DNA from: Blastomussa wellsi | Lineage: Eukaryota; Cnidaria; Anthozoa; Scleractinia; Plerogyridae | Assembly: GCA_947652115.1 (NCBI GenBank) | Contig: OX393561.1 | Location: 32,641,179 to 32,705,178 of the forward strand | Length of the DNA stretch: 64,000 nt | Direction: 5' to 3' | Shown here: positions 1 to 12,100 of the stretch, piece by piece | How positions within the stretch are numbered: position 1 is the first letter of the stretch | Layout: every line of letters starts with the position of its first letter | Position numbers and translations under genes: made by a program | Notes under the pieces: model-generated | What the model was told of the DNA's origin: nothing | The model's database searches: none | What the model saw: only the letters and a program-made list of their open reading frames with translations

Positions 1-688
1 AACACAATGACATCGCACTAGACTCTGAAAGACGGTAAGAACATGTTTTCTTGAAGACCGAAATTTTTGGAGTTTCTGGATTGCAAGACCCAGATAGACA
101 CACCAAAACAAAGGGAGACTGCAAGATGTCGGGAAATTCGTAAAAGCAGATGGCAAGACCTGTGAAATTTGACTACAAGTTGCCAGACCCTTATTGTTTC
201 AGAGACCATTCACCACCCCTGCCACTGTAATAGATGAGGCATTTATTTGAGGTTCTTGTACAGGTATGCCCAAGCCCTCTACCATTTGGGTCATCTGATA
301 ATCTACAGAATAGTATGACCATCACCCGCTGTAAAAGTACAGTGTCTTATAAAAAGATAGTTTTTTAAAGACCCATGGTGGACCAGTACGCATTGAGCGC
401 GTCAACTGCAGTCGCCATCTTTTATGTGAGTCGAAAAGTGCCTAAGTGGTGCCTTGATCCTGCGCTCATCGAAACAATAACAAACGCGTGCAATGGATAG
501 TGGTCTGTTATGGGTCTTTAACACAACAAATGGAAAGGTAGATATTTCATGTTTATTATCCAATATTTTTTTGGAATATTTAATGGGAGTAAAATTTCAG
601 TTTGTGCAAACAAATTCCTAGGAAGGGGGTATACAGTCCCTTCAGTATTTCTCATGTATATGTCTCCATTATATATCTAGCATCATAC

Positions 689-2739
689 CAATTCGAGGTC
701 CATAGAACTTGTGTCCAACAACTGTGAGGTAATCAACTTCCAACTCGTTCACGTCAACTGTAGTTTTACCAATGGTTTGTGCTGCATCTGTATGGAAAAG
801 AATTCTGGGGACTTTCAGAGATATGCGACTCTTCTTTTGGCTTCTTAAGGCCTCGGAAATGTCTGCAATTGGCTGAAGAAAAGATAACACAATTTACACA
901 TATCAAAACTGATCAGAGTTGCTTATCTATGAAGCCTGAATGTTAAAATTTCATTGATCACTATAACCCTTTCTACAGATCCTACATGAATCAGAGTTAA
1001 GTGGAACTTAAATAGACAAGAAATTGCCACCCAATACAAACCATACAAACAGTGAAGGGATTTGTCTCTCAGAGATATTTTTGGTGTCCAAATTTCATAC
1101 AAATTGACTGAATAGTAAGCTTATAAACTAATAGCACTTTGTGCAATATGGCACTATCATCACTATTGGGACTTAAAAGGGTTAAATCAGCAATGACTTG
1201 AATGAAAAAAAAGCATATTAATAAGCTAACTTCTTGATGACATAATATTAACGAGGGAAGCACTTTACAGTCCTAGACTGAGAAACCTGTGGCCCTCACC
1301 TAAATTACAACAAGGAAAAAAAGTTGCAATGAATAAAAAGTATGAAAATATACACAGATAATTACAATAATTTAAAAATTTCTAACAATAATAATAAAAT
1401 TAAATAAATACGATAATGAGAAATGACCTAGCTATGAACATGCAATAAAAGAATAAAAGTTAAGAAAGAATATTAGTCAACCTCCTGAACAAGGTATAAA
1501 ATTTTCAAGCGAGTCTGTCCTAAAAAGGTCTGGAGTCATGCTAGACAGGGCATGGCTTCAAGACTTTTGTCAATTTTTTAGCATACTTGAAATCAGAAAT
1601 GTTCATCAGTATTTTTTAACCAGTCATCAGTTTGGCGCAGTGGACTAATGGTTAGTGCCGGGCACTGCATTGTGTTCTTGGGCAAGACACTACACTCACA
1701 GTGCTTCTCTTCACCAAGGTGTATAAATGGGTACCGGCAAATTTACTGCTGGGGGGTAACCCTGCAATGGACTAGCATCCCATCCAGGGGGGGGATAGAA
1801 ACACTCTCTGTCGCTTCATGCTACAGAAACCGGGATAAGCTCCAGCCTGATGGGCCACTAGGCCCAAATGCATCAGTCATGAGATCATTATCAGTGCTAT
1901 GTTATAAACGTTTTCCTTTGTCCTGAACAGGGTATGGGTTTCAAACCTCCAGTGGCACCCCATACCCAAACATGGTCAAGTACCTCTCTCCCCTCTCCCA
2001 AAGCAGCCTTCAGTTTTCAGGGGGTTCATTAAGGGCCAAGCACTGGGCAAATTGACAAGCTGTGAACAAGATGTAGCCCTGACTTTGCCCAACTGTTTTT
2101 GTCTTCTCCACTTACTTACTTATATAAGAAAAACTAAAAATGCATGGCTGAAAAACCCTACTGATCTCCTGCACAAATGAAACCCTTGAGTTTTGAGGAT
2201 AGGGAAATCTTTTCAGTTACCTGGATTACCCCCGTTTCATTGTTAGCCATCATAACAGTGACAAGGCAGGTATCTGGTTTAACTTCCTGTAATATTGCTT
2301 CAGCTGTTACTGCACCAGAGTCATGCGAAGCAGCAACAAATGTCACCTCAATTGTGCCTTCCTTTGCCAGATTTAAGAGTGGGAGCTGTATAGAGTCATG
2401 TTCAAGATTTGATGTAATCACATGAGGTTTTATGTCAGTTGTCCCTCTTTCCTTGTGAAATTCATGGAAATATTCCAAAGCTGAATGAATGACCATATTG
2501 TTTGCCTCAGTACCACCTGATGTGAATATTATGTCACTGTCTAATGCACCAATCATGTTAGCCACTGAGCTCCGGGCTTGTTTGATCACGTGGCTTGCTT
2601 TCTTTCCCGCAGTGTATGAACTGCTGGGATTTCCCCAGGCATCTCGCAAAGCATCATGGATAGCTGTCAGCACTGATGGTTCCAGTGGAGTCGTGGCATT
2701 GTAGTCTAAATAAATTCTGGACTCGTCACCGAAATCCAT
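689..2739 (-). CDS. SCLY: Selenocysteine lyase, N-terminal two coding exons (partial)
   Basis: This PLP-dependent enzyme splits selenocysteine into alanine and selenide for selenium recycling in the cytosol. Coding exons are 2739-2221 (173 codons from the ATG at 2739) and 872-689, joined in phase 0 across a GT..AG intron. The first exon shows the aminotransferase class V start (YLDYNATTPLEP), the TSGGTEANN cofactor loop and MMANNETGVIQ. The second shows HTDAAQTIGK and the PLP-lysine segment VGHKFYGPRIG. The join matches the vertebrate SCLY order, which separates it from mitochondrial NFS1. The second exon ends one base into a codon at a GTATGA donor. The remaining C-terminal half, including the active-site Cys loop, lies beyond the left edge, and nothing in 1-660 resembles it. 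The intron holds a SINE on the opposite strand. The gene is head-to-head with DENND11. Confidence 0.93.
1631..1885 (+). repeat. tRNA-derived SINE, copy 1 (in SCLY intron 1)
   Basis: This copy begins with a tRNA-like head (GGCGCAGTGGACTAATGG) and continues into a body shared with copies at 13118, 30007 and 54107: GTGTTCTTGGGCAAGAC, then GGTAACCCTGCAATGGAC, ATCCCATCCAGG, GGGATAAGCTC and GATGGGCCACTAGG. The stretch that should hold box B is deleted here. A 92-codon frame inside it is chance. Confidence 0.75.
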
Positions 2740-3078
2740 CAGAATGTTGATTTGAGCTTAAAACAAAATTATTTTCTCAACAATGACTGTATAAATAAGA
2801 GCAACGCTTTTAACAGTACTTATTAAAATCAATCTCGAGTCAACGCATTATTTTAACTACGCGCTGATTGGTTAGTAAGTTAGAAATATTAGTCAGATTA
2901 ACATCAATTTCAATAAAGAAACTGAAAAAAACACGGAAAGACCAAAGAAAGTTGGAGAACTCGAAAGAAATGGCGCCCCTCGTCCCAGTTTCCCGCTGAT
3001 GAGCGAACGTCGTTAGTCAGCTTCTCCTCACCCTACCCTGCCAACAAAGTATTTGCCACCGATCATGAACAGGAAGGA
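2740..3078. promoter_or_regulatory. Head-to-head SCLY/DENND11 promoter region
   Basis: These 339 bp separate the SCLY start (minus) from the DENND11 start (plus), so both promoters must lie here or in 5' UTR introns. An inverted CCAAT box (GATTGG) is visible near 2868 and a TATAAATA-like string near 2791. Neither is positioned well enough to call a transcription start. A short upstream frame (3065-3103) overlaps the DENND11 start. Confidence 0.6.
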
Positions 3079-3103
3079 ATGGCGGACGATGCTTGTCTTG
3101 TAG
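3065..3103 (+). promoter_or_regulatory. Overlapping upstream ORF at the DENND11 start
   Basis: An ATG at 3065, 14 bases before the DENND11 ATG, opens a 12-codon frame in a different register that stops at TAG 3101-3103, inside DENND11 codon 8. If the transcript starts upstream of 3065, scanning ribosomes would meet this ATG first, which could dampen translation. This is sequence logic only and no transcript evidence is available. Confidence 0.4.
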
Positions 3104-6100
3104 ATTTTGAAGAAATTCCTGATAGTTCGTACGTTCCAAGACAAGGTATTTCATCTCTGCCACTAACAGATCACCATGTTACTTCCGGTGGAAATTTTTC
3201 GTTCTTCCCGGACACCGGAGGGAATTCGCCTGAACAGGAAACTGAAAGAGCTACGCCTGATCTCATAATCGCTGTTTATGTCGTGCAATTCGATACAAGG
3301 AGAGGTAAGAATCTTTAGAATATGATATGATAGCTTTGCCAAACATCCGTTGTCTCTAAGTCTTCGTGGTTTTTAGTTAAATTTAGAACTCCGTTCAGTA
3401 AAGGGTTCTTATTTTCAATATGGTAGAATATGGTCGATCCTTGAGTAGCCTACTTGAGATGGTTTACTACAGTTTTGAAGGGTTAAAAGAGCTCAACTTT
3501 AAACTCTTTTATAAAATGTTAAAAAATGTTTTGCCTTTCTCTTTTTAGTGTTTTTTTACAGCCTACAATCATCAAATACGACATTTGAATAATAAAAATG
3601 CTAAGAAACATTAAGAAACAGCCAAAATGAACGACCGAGCGCTTAAGAGTGGACTGGGCACTAGCAGTTTCAATCCACCGAGGTTACATGAAGTATATAT
3701 CTGGGTGACTATATGTGAACTACCATGAAGTATAGGCCCACCGTAAGGAAAAAAAATGGCGACTGGTACATTCACCTGTAATGCTTTGTACACGAAAACC
3801 CTGAAAGAGCGTATAAAAACACAAAGAAAAGGTGTAAGACATTCAAATTTGCAAAATCAATGTTTTTAATGCACAGGAACAACTTACATTGAAAATTATC
3901 ATACTTTATATATGCCCAGTGGGCTTTGTTTGGTTCGCAACGTATTGTGTTAAAATGGACAGCCACCATCTTTTTTTTTTACAGTGGATTGCATTTTTCT
4001 CAAGATCTGCCCCCTCTGTTTGCATGATGCAAATGCATTCATGCCAGCTCTCCCGGATTATCCGGGAGTCTCCTGGATAAAGAATGATCTCCTGGCTCAC
4101 CAAAATTAATCTTCCAGAGACAAAGGAAAATGCTTGAAATACAATTTTGGGAGGAAATTTTGAAATCTTTGATGCATTTTGTCAATGAATTGGCAGAGCT
4201 CTATGTTTGACTCGAGCTAGCATAACGCAAAAAGTGGCGGTCTTTCGGATTTTAATTTTTTTAGGTTGGCATCTCTGCAAATGCTGTTTGGAACTGGAGA
4301 CTTTTATATTCAGGAGGCACGATTGGTTGAAATTTTTTCCATTAGTGGAGATATGAAAGACATCTTTTACCTTATTTTGAAATCAAGTTTTGAGAAAATG
4401 TTAATTGAGTCACGCATCGTGTTTTTTGTCATTCCGACCTATAAAAGCCGTTCTCTGGCTAGAGAACGGTACTGGAGAGAAAGGAAAACAAGACAGGCAA
4501 GTAGCTGCCAGCGACTGCTATTGGGCACTACTTCAAGCTTGAATTGTCGCAAAAATTTTCAGCGGCCCCTGATCAACAACATATTTTCGCCATGTAGTGG
4601 CTGAGCTTGGTCTTCATTTGTCAAATTTCCTCTGAGAAAAGCAAAGCTAAAGTCGTCCATGGTTTTCCAACTATTTATTATTCCTATAGACCCTTTTCAA
4701 AAATGGTGGCCACTTAATATTCTTTTGTATGCATTTAAGGAGGCTCGAAAGGGTTTTCAAAAGAATTTTGACTCCTAAATGCGGTTAGCTAAGCTAATTT
4801 AAATGCGTACAAGAGAATTTTAAATTGGCAGCCATTTATGAAAAAGGTCTATGGTTATGGTGCTCTGCTCTGCCACCAAAACACCGGTATAAAGCAAAGG
4901 TTACAGCTGCCTCCAGAGCCCCAGGTTGGGGTGGGGGGAGGTGGGTGGTTCTTGGCCCATGTTTAGGTTTAAGGGGTTGCCTCTGACCCTGTTTAGGACA
5001 AAGGTAACCTTAAATACCTACCCTGTGTAGAACAACATCTCCTATTTTTAGGCCCTATTTTGGCCTTGTTGAGTGCCATTATCTACTCCTACAATATCAG
5101 TTTCTGTGGATCTGAACTCCAATGGAAAAAGGCAATTTTCATCCCAAAAGTTGTGAATAAAATTATAGTAAATAAAGGTTGAACCTGTTTGAGCCTTAAG
5201 GCCTTTTGGGGGTTGATTCCATATAAACATTTTTGGGGCAGCAAGAGAAATTTGGGCAAGGCAACTTACACCTGTGCATACAAATGTGCATATAAAAGGG
5301 ACATGGAAACTCATTGTCTCACTTATTGGTGTACATTATAGATTTAAAAAGTAAGTAATTTTTTGCTAGCAAAGCCTTGTTTGGGGTTGCGGCATGTTAA
5401 CAAATCATACTCTGATGGCAGCCTAGACAGAACAAACATAAAAAACAACGGCCTCTCTTTGGGGGCCAAAAGATATTGCACCATGCTCATTTTGGTCTCT
5501 GCTTGATTCAAATTCAGATGAACATCCTTTTCCCTTTAAATTTATATAGAAATTCCCCAGGCTTTCAGGAGCCTTCCTAAAATTAAAACACGAAAAGACA
5601 AGGAGAGGGTTTTAACAGTTTTATTCCCTTTAAAAAAATTACAACTTTTTGCACAGACTGACATTTTTTGCTCAAATTTCGGATTTCAAACTCTTATATT
5701 GTGCACTGATAGTACACTTTGGTTACCTGTAATTTTGTTAAACATGTGGTATTATGGCATATTTTTATAATCGGTCCTGCATTTAAATGAACACCACCTC
5801 ACCCCTGCCATTCAATAATTTCATTTGTACAGTGACAAAAATTCTATAGCTTGTTTCAAGAGAATGGATACCTTTTCAAAATTTTTGTAATCTGATGTTA
5901 AGATAATTTATCTTGCTTCATTTAAAGGAAATGAAATAGAATGGAAGCATCCCACATCTGTAGATTTGACGGGTGTGGAATTCAAAGCCCTGGCCAGTGG
6001 CTCACACACAATCACAAAAGACTTCATGTAAGTATAATGTTGTTTCCAATAATTCCGATATTCGATAACTCGCGATTTCCTATAAATATTCCGGGATCGA

Positions 6101-9100
6101 TGTTCGATTTTACACGTACGCAAACTTGATTCAATGTCCCATTTATTTATCTTCCAAAATCATCTTATATTACATTTGATATTATTAACTCAACCGGAAG
6201 TCACGCAATGTTACGAAATAGTAACGCACTATCCTTTTCGTCTCTATAACATTTCCCCTTCCAGAATTACAATCATTGCCTTAATGTTGAAATTCTTACT
6301 ATAACGAAACGAAAAATATACCAATAGAACACGAAATACTGAATCAAAATTCAAACCGAAATATATACTAGATTGTCATTGTCTCTATCAGTGTCACTCT
6401 TGCATTTCTAGCGGTGAAAGTTTGGTAATAGGTCTCTTCAGAATCTTATCTCCAACTTTAACATCTACTACCCGCACGAGACCGTCCGCTCCAGGGTAGG
6501 TGCGAAGAATTCTGCCTACTTTCCAGTCTCGTCGTCTTGCATCGGGGTCGATCACAATCACTACGTCGTCTTCTTTCAGGTTCTTTTCCTTAGAGAACCA
6601 CTTGTGTCGAGAACCAATGTATGGCAGATATTCTTTCAACCAACGTTGCCATACGCGACGAATGAGCTCTTGAATTCGCCTCCATCGTTGACGAGGATTG
6701 AACTCGGTCATGTCAACACTATCTGGAACTATGTCTCCGCCCATCTGACCTATGATAAAGTGGTTGGGCGTCAGTACTGGTTCGTCGTTTGGGTCATCAC
6801 TGATGGTCGTTAGTGGTCTCGAGTTAAGCAAACTCTCGACTCCTGTAAAACAGGTTTGCAGCTCTTCATCTGTGACGTCTGCGTCTTGTAAAATGGCTGA
6901 AATAGCTCGCTTTGCCGCTTTAATCAAGGCTTCGAATACACCACCGAAGTGCGGTGCTGCTGGTGGGTTCCAGTACCACTCCACGCCTTTGTTTGCTGTT
7001 GTGCGTCGAATTTGTTCTTGATCTAATTCTGAGACTAATTCTCGAATTTCTCTGTCTGCAGCGACGAAATTTGATCCGTTGTCACTAACCATTATCTTGG
7101 GCCATCCTCTTCTAGCAGTCATCCTGGTGAACGCGTTCATGAAACTTCCTGTGTCTAGGGATGTGGCCATTTCCAGGTGGCAGCAGCGGGTTTGTAAACA
7201 AACGAAAAGGCACAGGTATCGTTTGGTTCGAGCTCGTCCACGTCCTTGCATGGTCAAGTAAGGGCCACCATAATCTGTTGCACAATTGGTAAACGGTCTG
7301 TTAGTCATCTGTAAGCGAAACGGCGGCAACGGAGCCATTTGTTGCTTAGCCGGGTGGAGTCGAAAACGCCTCTTACATTCAAAGCAGTTATGAATGCATG
7401 CCTTTACTTCTTGTCGACTGTGAATCACATGGTATCTTGCTCGCAGGTGATTGAGTGTATAGTTGACACCCATCTCGTGGCTTTCCATCTCGTGATGATA
7501 CTTCACAATCAGCTGTGTCACGTGATGTTTCTTTGGCAGAATAATCGGGAACTTGGTGTCAGCCGCCAGGTCATCTGATCGCCGGAGTCTTGTATTTGAT
7601 CGTAATAGGCCTCCAGCCAACGTCAGTGTAAGGGGGAGCAGATGACTTCTTTTGCTCAATTCCTTTCTTGCCGTTAGTGCAATAATTTCTTCGTTGAAAA
7701 CCTCTTTCTGTGCTTCCTTGATGATGTCAAGTTCGGTGTCCGAGAGTTCCTTTGCCGTCAATTCTCCCTTGATGCGTTGCTCTTCAGGGACTCTACAGTT
7801 CTTGATAAATCGCATGACCCAACTCCTCACCCGAATCAGCGAGTATCCGATTTCTAACTGTCCCTGAGAAGAAGCTCGGTACCATTTGGAGAATCTTGCT
7901 GGGTTTAAACGCCAAGTTTCCTTTTCGAGAATAACGAAGGTTGAATGTTCCTGTTCTGAATTTTGGGTGTCGTTCTCTTCCTCTTGTCTGAAAAGCTGGT
8001 TCTTTAGATCTGGTCTTCGTTCAGCTCTCACTTCTGTCAAGGCTTCCTCTTCTGGATTCGCTGCTTTTGGTTTAGGCCAATCACTTTCTGAAAACGCCAA
8101 GAAGGTCGGACCTTTCCACCACATCTCGCTGTCTGCTAATTCTGAAACTGTTAGTCCCCTGGTTCCGAAGTCCGCTGGATTCTGTTTTGTGGGAACATAA
8201 CGCCATTGGTTGGGGTCCGACTGTTCGTGGATTTCCCCTACGCGATGGGAAACGAATGGTTTGTAGTTACGACTCCACCTCCACCCCACCCAGAACGTTG
8301 CTTGTGACAAAGGGATCTCCAGAGCAACACTAATCTGTTTCGTCAACCGTAATCCAATTACTGCCCCCATGAGCTCGAGTCGTGGGATGCTCATTGCCTT
8401 TAATGGAGAAAGCCGGGTCTTCGAACCAACTAAACGTGTCGTGATAGATTTGTCTTCGTACTCGTGTCGAATGTAAACCGCTGCGGCATATGCTGCTTCG
8501 GAAGCATCCGAGAACGTGTGAAGAGAAGCTTTGACTGCTGTAGAATGTCGATCCTTTAAACATCTTGGAATGCGGATTCCTTGTAGACCGATGGATTCTT
8601 CGAACCAGGACTTCCATTGCTTCTGATGATGGCCTGGGAGAGGGACATCCCAACCGGTCGCTTCTACCCAGGCCTGCTGAATTAGGATCTTGGCTCTAAT
8701 AACGTACGGCGCTAGGAAACCAAGCGGGTCAAAGATGGTTGCTGTCTTCTTTAGTACTTTTCGCTTGGTGAGCTCTGTTTCTGGGGTCAACGAATATTTA
8801 AAGGAGAATGTGTCTAGGTCTGCGGTCCACAGCACCCCCAAGGTCTTGGTTGTCGATAGCTTGTTTTCTTCTAAGTCGATGGTTTGTGCTCGGTCTTCGG
8901 CTGGTATGTCCTTTAAAACTTCTGCTTGATTGGACATCCATTTTCTCAGGTGAAACCCAGCCAAGTTTCCCAGTTCCGTCAGTTGTTTTCTTGTTTCTTT
9001 TGCGATTTCGATTGTTGCCACCGAAGGCATCAGGTCGTCCATGTAGCAGTGGTTCCTAACAGCGTCTGCGGCCAACGGGTACTGTGTCTTGTGGATTTCT

Positions 9101-12100
9101 GCGTGGCGTTGCCAAGTGAATTGAGCACAAAACGGGCAGTAACAGCCTCCGAAAACGAATCTGGAGAACTCGTAAACCTGCGGTGGACTTCGTATGTCAA
9201 GATTTCGCCACAGGAACCGATGGAAAGGCCTGTCTTCGGGTTTAAGAACCAGCTGATGGTACATCTGACTGACATCACTAACCAACACTTCCAGCTCCTT
9301 TCTAAATCGTACCAGGATGTCGAATATGTTGCTCTGTAACTTTGGACCTGGCAACGCTTCTGTATTCAGGCTCTTCTCATACAGCTGTGCCGACGCATCG
9401 AACACGATGCGAACCTTGGTCGTTGCTCGATCTGGTCGTACCACAGGAAAATGCGGTAAAAACCACTCGCTCTCTGGTCTTGGTTCCGATGTGGGTACAA
9501 CTCTGATGTATTCTTTCTTCAGGTACTCATCGATTACACCCTGGTAGGCGTTGGCCAGTTGCGTGTCCTTCTGAAGTTTCTTTTCAACTAGCTGTAACCT
9601 TCTCTCGGCCATCTGTCGATTGTGTGGCAGGTTAGGTCGATCTTGTTTCCACGGTACTGAAACTTCATACCACTCACCGTTGTATGACAGCGACTGTTCA
9701 ACCTTTTTCTGGGCTATCTTCTCCAGTGGTGTCAACTCGTTTTCTTCTTGACTCTGTGGGACGATGCCGAGTGTTTCGAGGTCCCAGAAACGCTTGAGTG
9801 TGACGTTCAAATCTTCATCCGATGCAGTAACGATGTCTGGGGTTAACTGCTGTGTACACGTACGGAACGTATGTAAATAGCCAGTGTTTACACATGCTGT
9901 TCCTCTCGGTTGTGTCGATTTTCCGATTCTTCCGATAGCGGTCCAGCCCAAAGGACAAAGTCTAGCGGCTGGTTCGTCTTCCTGACCTCGAATTTCCTGC
10001 ATGGGAAACATCAGGTGGTAGTAATCCGATCCGAGCAAAACATCGATAACTCCTTTCTCTGCGAGATGTGGGAAAGGAATGTCCTTTAAATGATTCCACT
10101 GTTGCTTCATTGTTACCCAGTCGGTAGATTTCATTCCTCCACAAATCTTGTCACTGGTTTTCACAACGATCGTTGTATCGACTTTTCCATCAACGCTTTC
10201 TAGGCCAATTTCAAGAGTAGCAGCCATAAGTCGTACCTTCCGATCGTTTGCTACATTGATGGTGATTTCTTCTTTCTCTGTACTAATTCCTAACGTCTCG
10301 ATCACGTCATCATTTACGTAGGTGGTGTCGCTGCCCTCGTCAAGAAAACAGTTCACTAATAATCGCCTTTTTCCGTGTTTGAGAATCGCAGGGACTGTAC
10401 GAAGTGCAATGATCCTCTCTTCGTGTCTTTCGATGGTGTTTAGAGTCGTTGTTTGTGTATCCCCCTCCGTGCTGGGTATCTTTGTTTCTTTTCGGGGTTG
10501 TGATTCGTGCAACAGAGGGTGATGTGTTTTCTTGCATCCAGCGACATCGCAGGCTTTACTTTTTGGACACTGGTGTCCTAAATGGTCGTAATCCAGACAA
10601 CGAAAGCACACTCCAAATCGTTTCGCTGCCTCCCATTTCTTTTCAAAAGACCATCCAGTAAACACTTTACATTTCTCGAGATGGTGCGTTTCTCCACAAG
10701 CTCTGCACGATTTTCCTTTTCTCTCGATTTCGTTACTGATCTTCTTGCCATCTTGGAGACTCGCGCCGTATGATTTGTTGTTTCTCCCGTCTCGCCGCGA
10801 CCACTTGTTGTCTTCTAATTTCCGAGTAAAGCCGTGTTTCACCTCCGACGCTTGAGTTTGCACATCCGCTTCCACGGCCACCCATTCGTTTAGAGTTACC
10901 ATTGTTTCGTTCTTTCCTTGTTCCTTGACCCAATGATAGTACTCTTTAAGTAAATTCTCGGGAAGTTTTTCGACCACGATTCCATATAGGGTTCCGCCCC
11001 CTAAGTCCGCGTGAAGACTGTTATCCTTCAAAACAACGATGGTTCTTTCAAGGGCATCAGCAAATTTATCCATCGACTTTGGATCACCTTCGTTAACTGG
11101 CCTCATTTTTCTTAATTCTTCGATTTGCGCTTGAACTTTACGCCGATCCCCGCCGTATTTTCGCTGCAATCTTGACAATGCGGCGTCGTAAGCAGTTTGC
11201 GAATAACCCAGGCCTTTAATCGTCTCGGCGGCTTCTCCACGTAAACAACCTTCTAACCTCAGCATCTTGAACTGTGGTGCAAGTGACGTTTTGTCGACAC
11301 AAGTGGAAAAGGCCGCGAACCACTGTTGAAATTCCATTTTGTTTCCCGAAAATATTGGTATCCTGATGCGTTCCAATTGTTTGTTTGGATCGCTCGCCCC
11401 TTGCTGTGCGATTGTGTCTCCTTCGATTTCCGAGGATTCCTTCTGTTTAGACGCGAATATGTTTGCTTGAGCTGCTAAATAGGAACGTGCCGTGTTGGTA
11501 TCGTTATCCACTCGGTCGACCAAAGCATCTGCTTCCTCGCTCGTCTTCTCTGCGTCTGCAGTTTTCTTAAGCTTTTCATACTCTATCTCCAGATCCCGCA
11601 TGATCGCCAGCGCTTCTTCTTTCTTCTGTTCGATGTGCTCTAAACTTGCGGAGATTTGGGTGCAATCCGGTTCTTTAACGGCCAAGCGTACCGCCAAGTC
11701 ATTTAGTGCCTTTGTTATCGCCGATTTCAGTGTTCTTTTCGATTCCTTCAACGATTTAATGGCTTCCATCGTGGGCTTCAATGGCTGTGCGCCCCACCCC
11801 CAAATTCAAGAATGTCCGATTTTGTTCGATTAATATCCACTCCGCCTCCGATAAACTAACTTAAATCCGGCTCGAAGGACCAAAATGTTGTTTCCAATAA
11901 TTCCGATATTCGATAACTCGCGATTTCCTATAAATATTGCGGGATCGATGTTCGATTTTACACGTACGCAAACTTGATTCAATGTCCCATTTATTTATCT
12001 TCCAAAATCATCTTATATTACATTTGATATTATTAACTCAACCGGAAGTCACGCAATGTTACGAAATAGTAACGCACTATCCTTTTCGTCTCTATAACAG

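Larger units (their letters stand above)
6037..12099 (-). mobile_element. BEL/Pao LTR retrotransposon, near-intact, inserted in DENND11 intron 2
   Basis: A complete element antisense to DENND11, bounded by two 214-bp LTRs (6037/6038-6251 and 11886-12099) and a 5-bp target duplication GTATA (6032-6036 and 12100-12104). Reading the minus strand, the order is 5' LTR, primer-binding site TGGTCCTTCGAGCCGG beginning three bases inside, a single gag-pol frame (11769-6394), a polypurine tract, and the 3' LTR. I see one mismatch between the LTRs (C near 6092 against G near 11940), which indicates a very recent insertion. It starts at intron position +10, so the GTAAGT donor of DENND11 exon 2 is kept. 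No envelope frame is present. Confidence 0.95.

Noticed and set aside
1..660. Further SCLY exons
   Set aside because: I searched the minus strand for the C-terminal selenocysteine-lyase motifs and found none, so the next exon must lie beyond the left edge.
1648..1926. 92-codon plus-strand frame
   Set aside because: It lies within a tRNA-derived SINE inside the SCLY intron. It is chance translation of a repeat.
8926..9339. 137-codon plus-strand frame
   Set aside because: It is the opposite strand of the BEL/Pao reverse transcriptase, with no features of its own.
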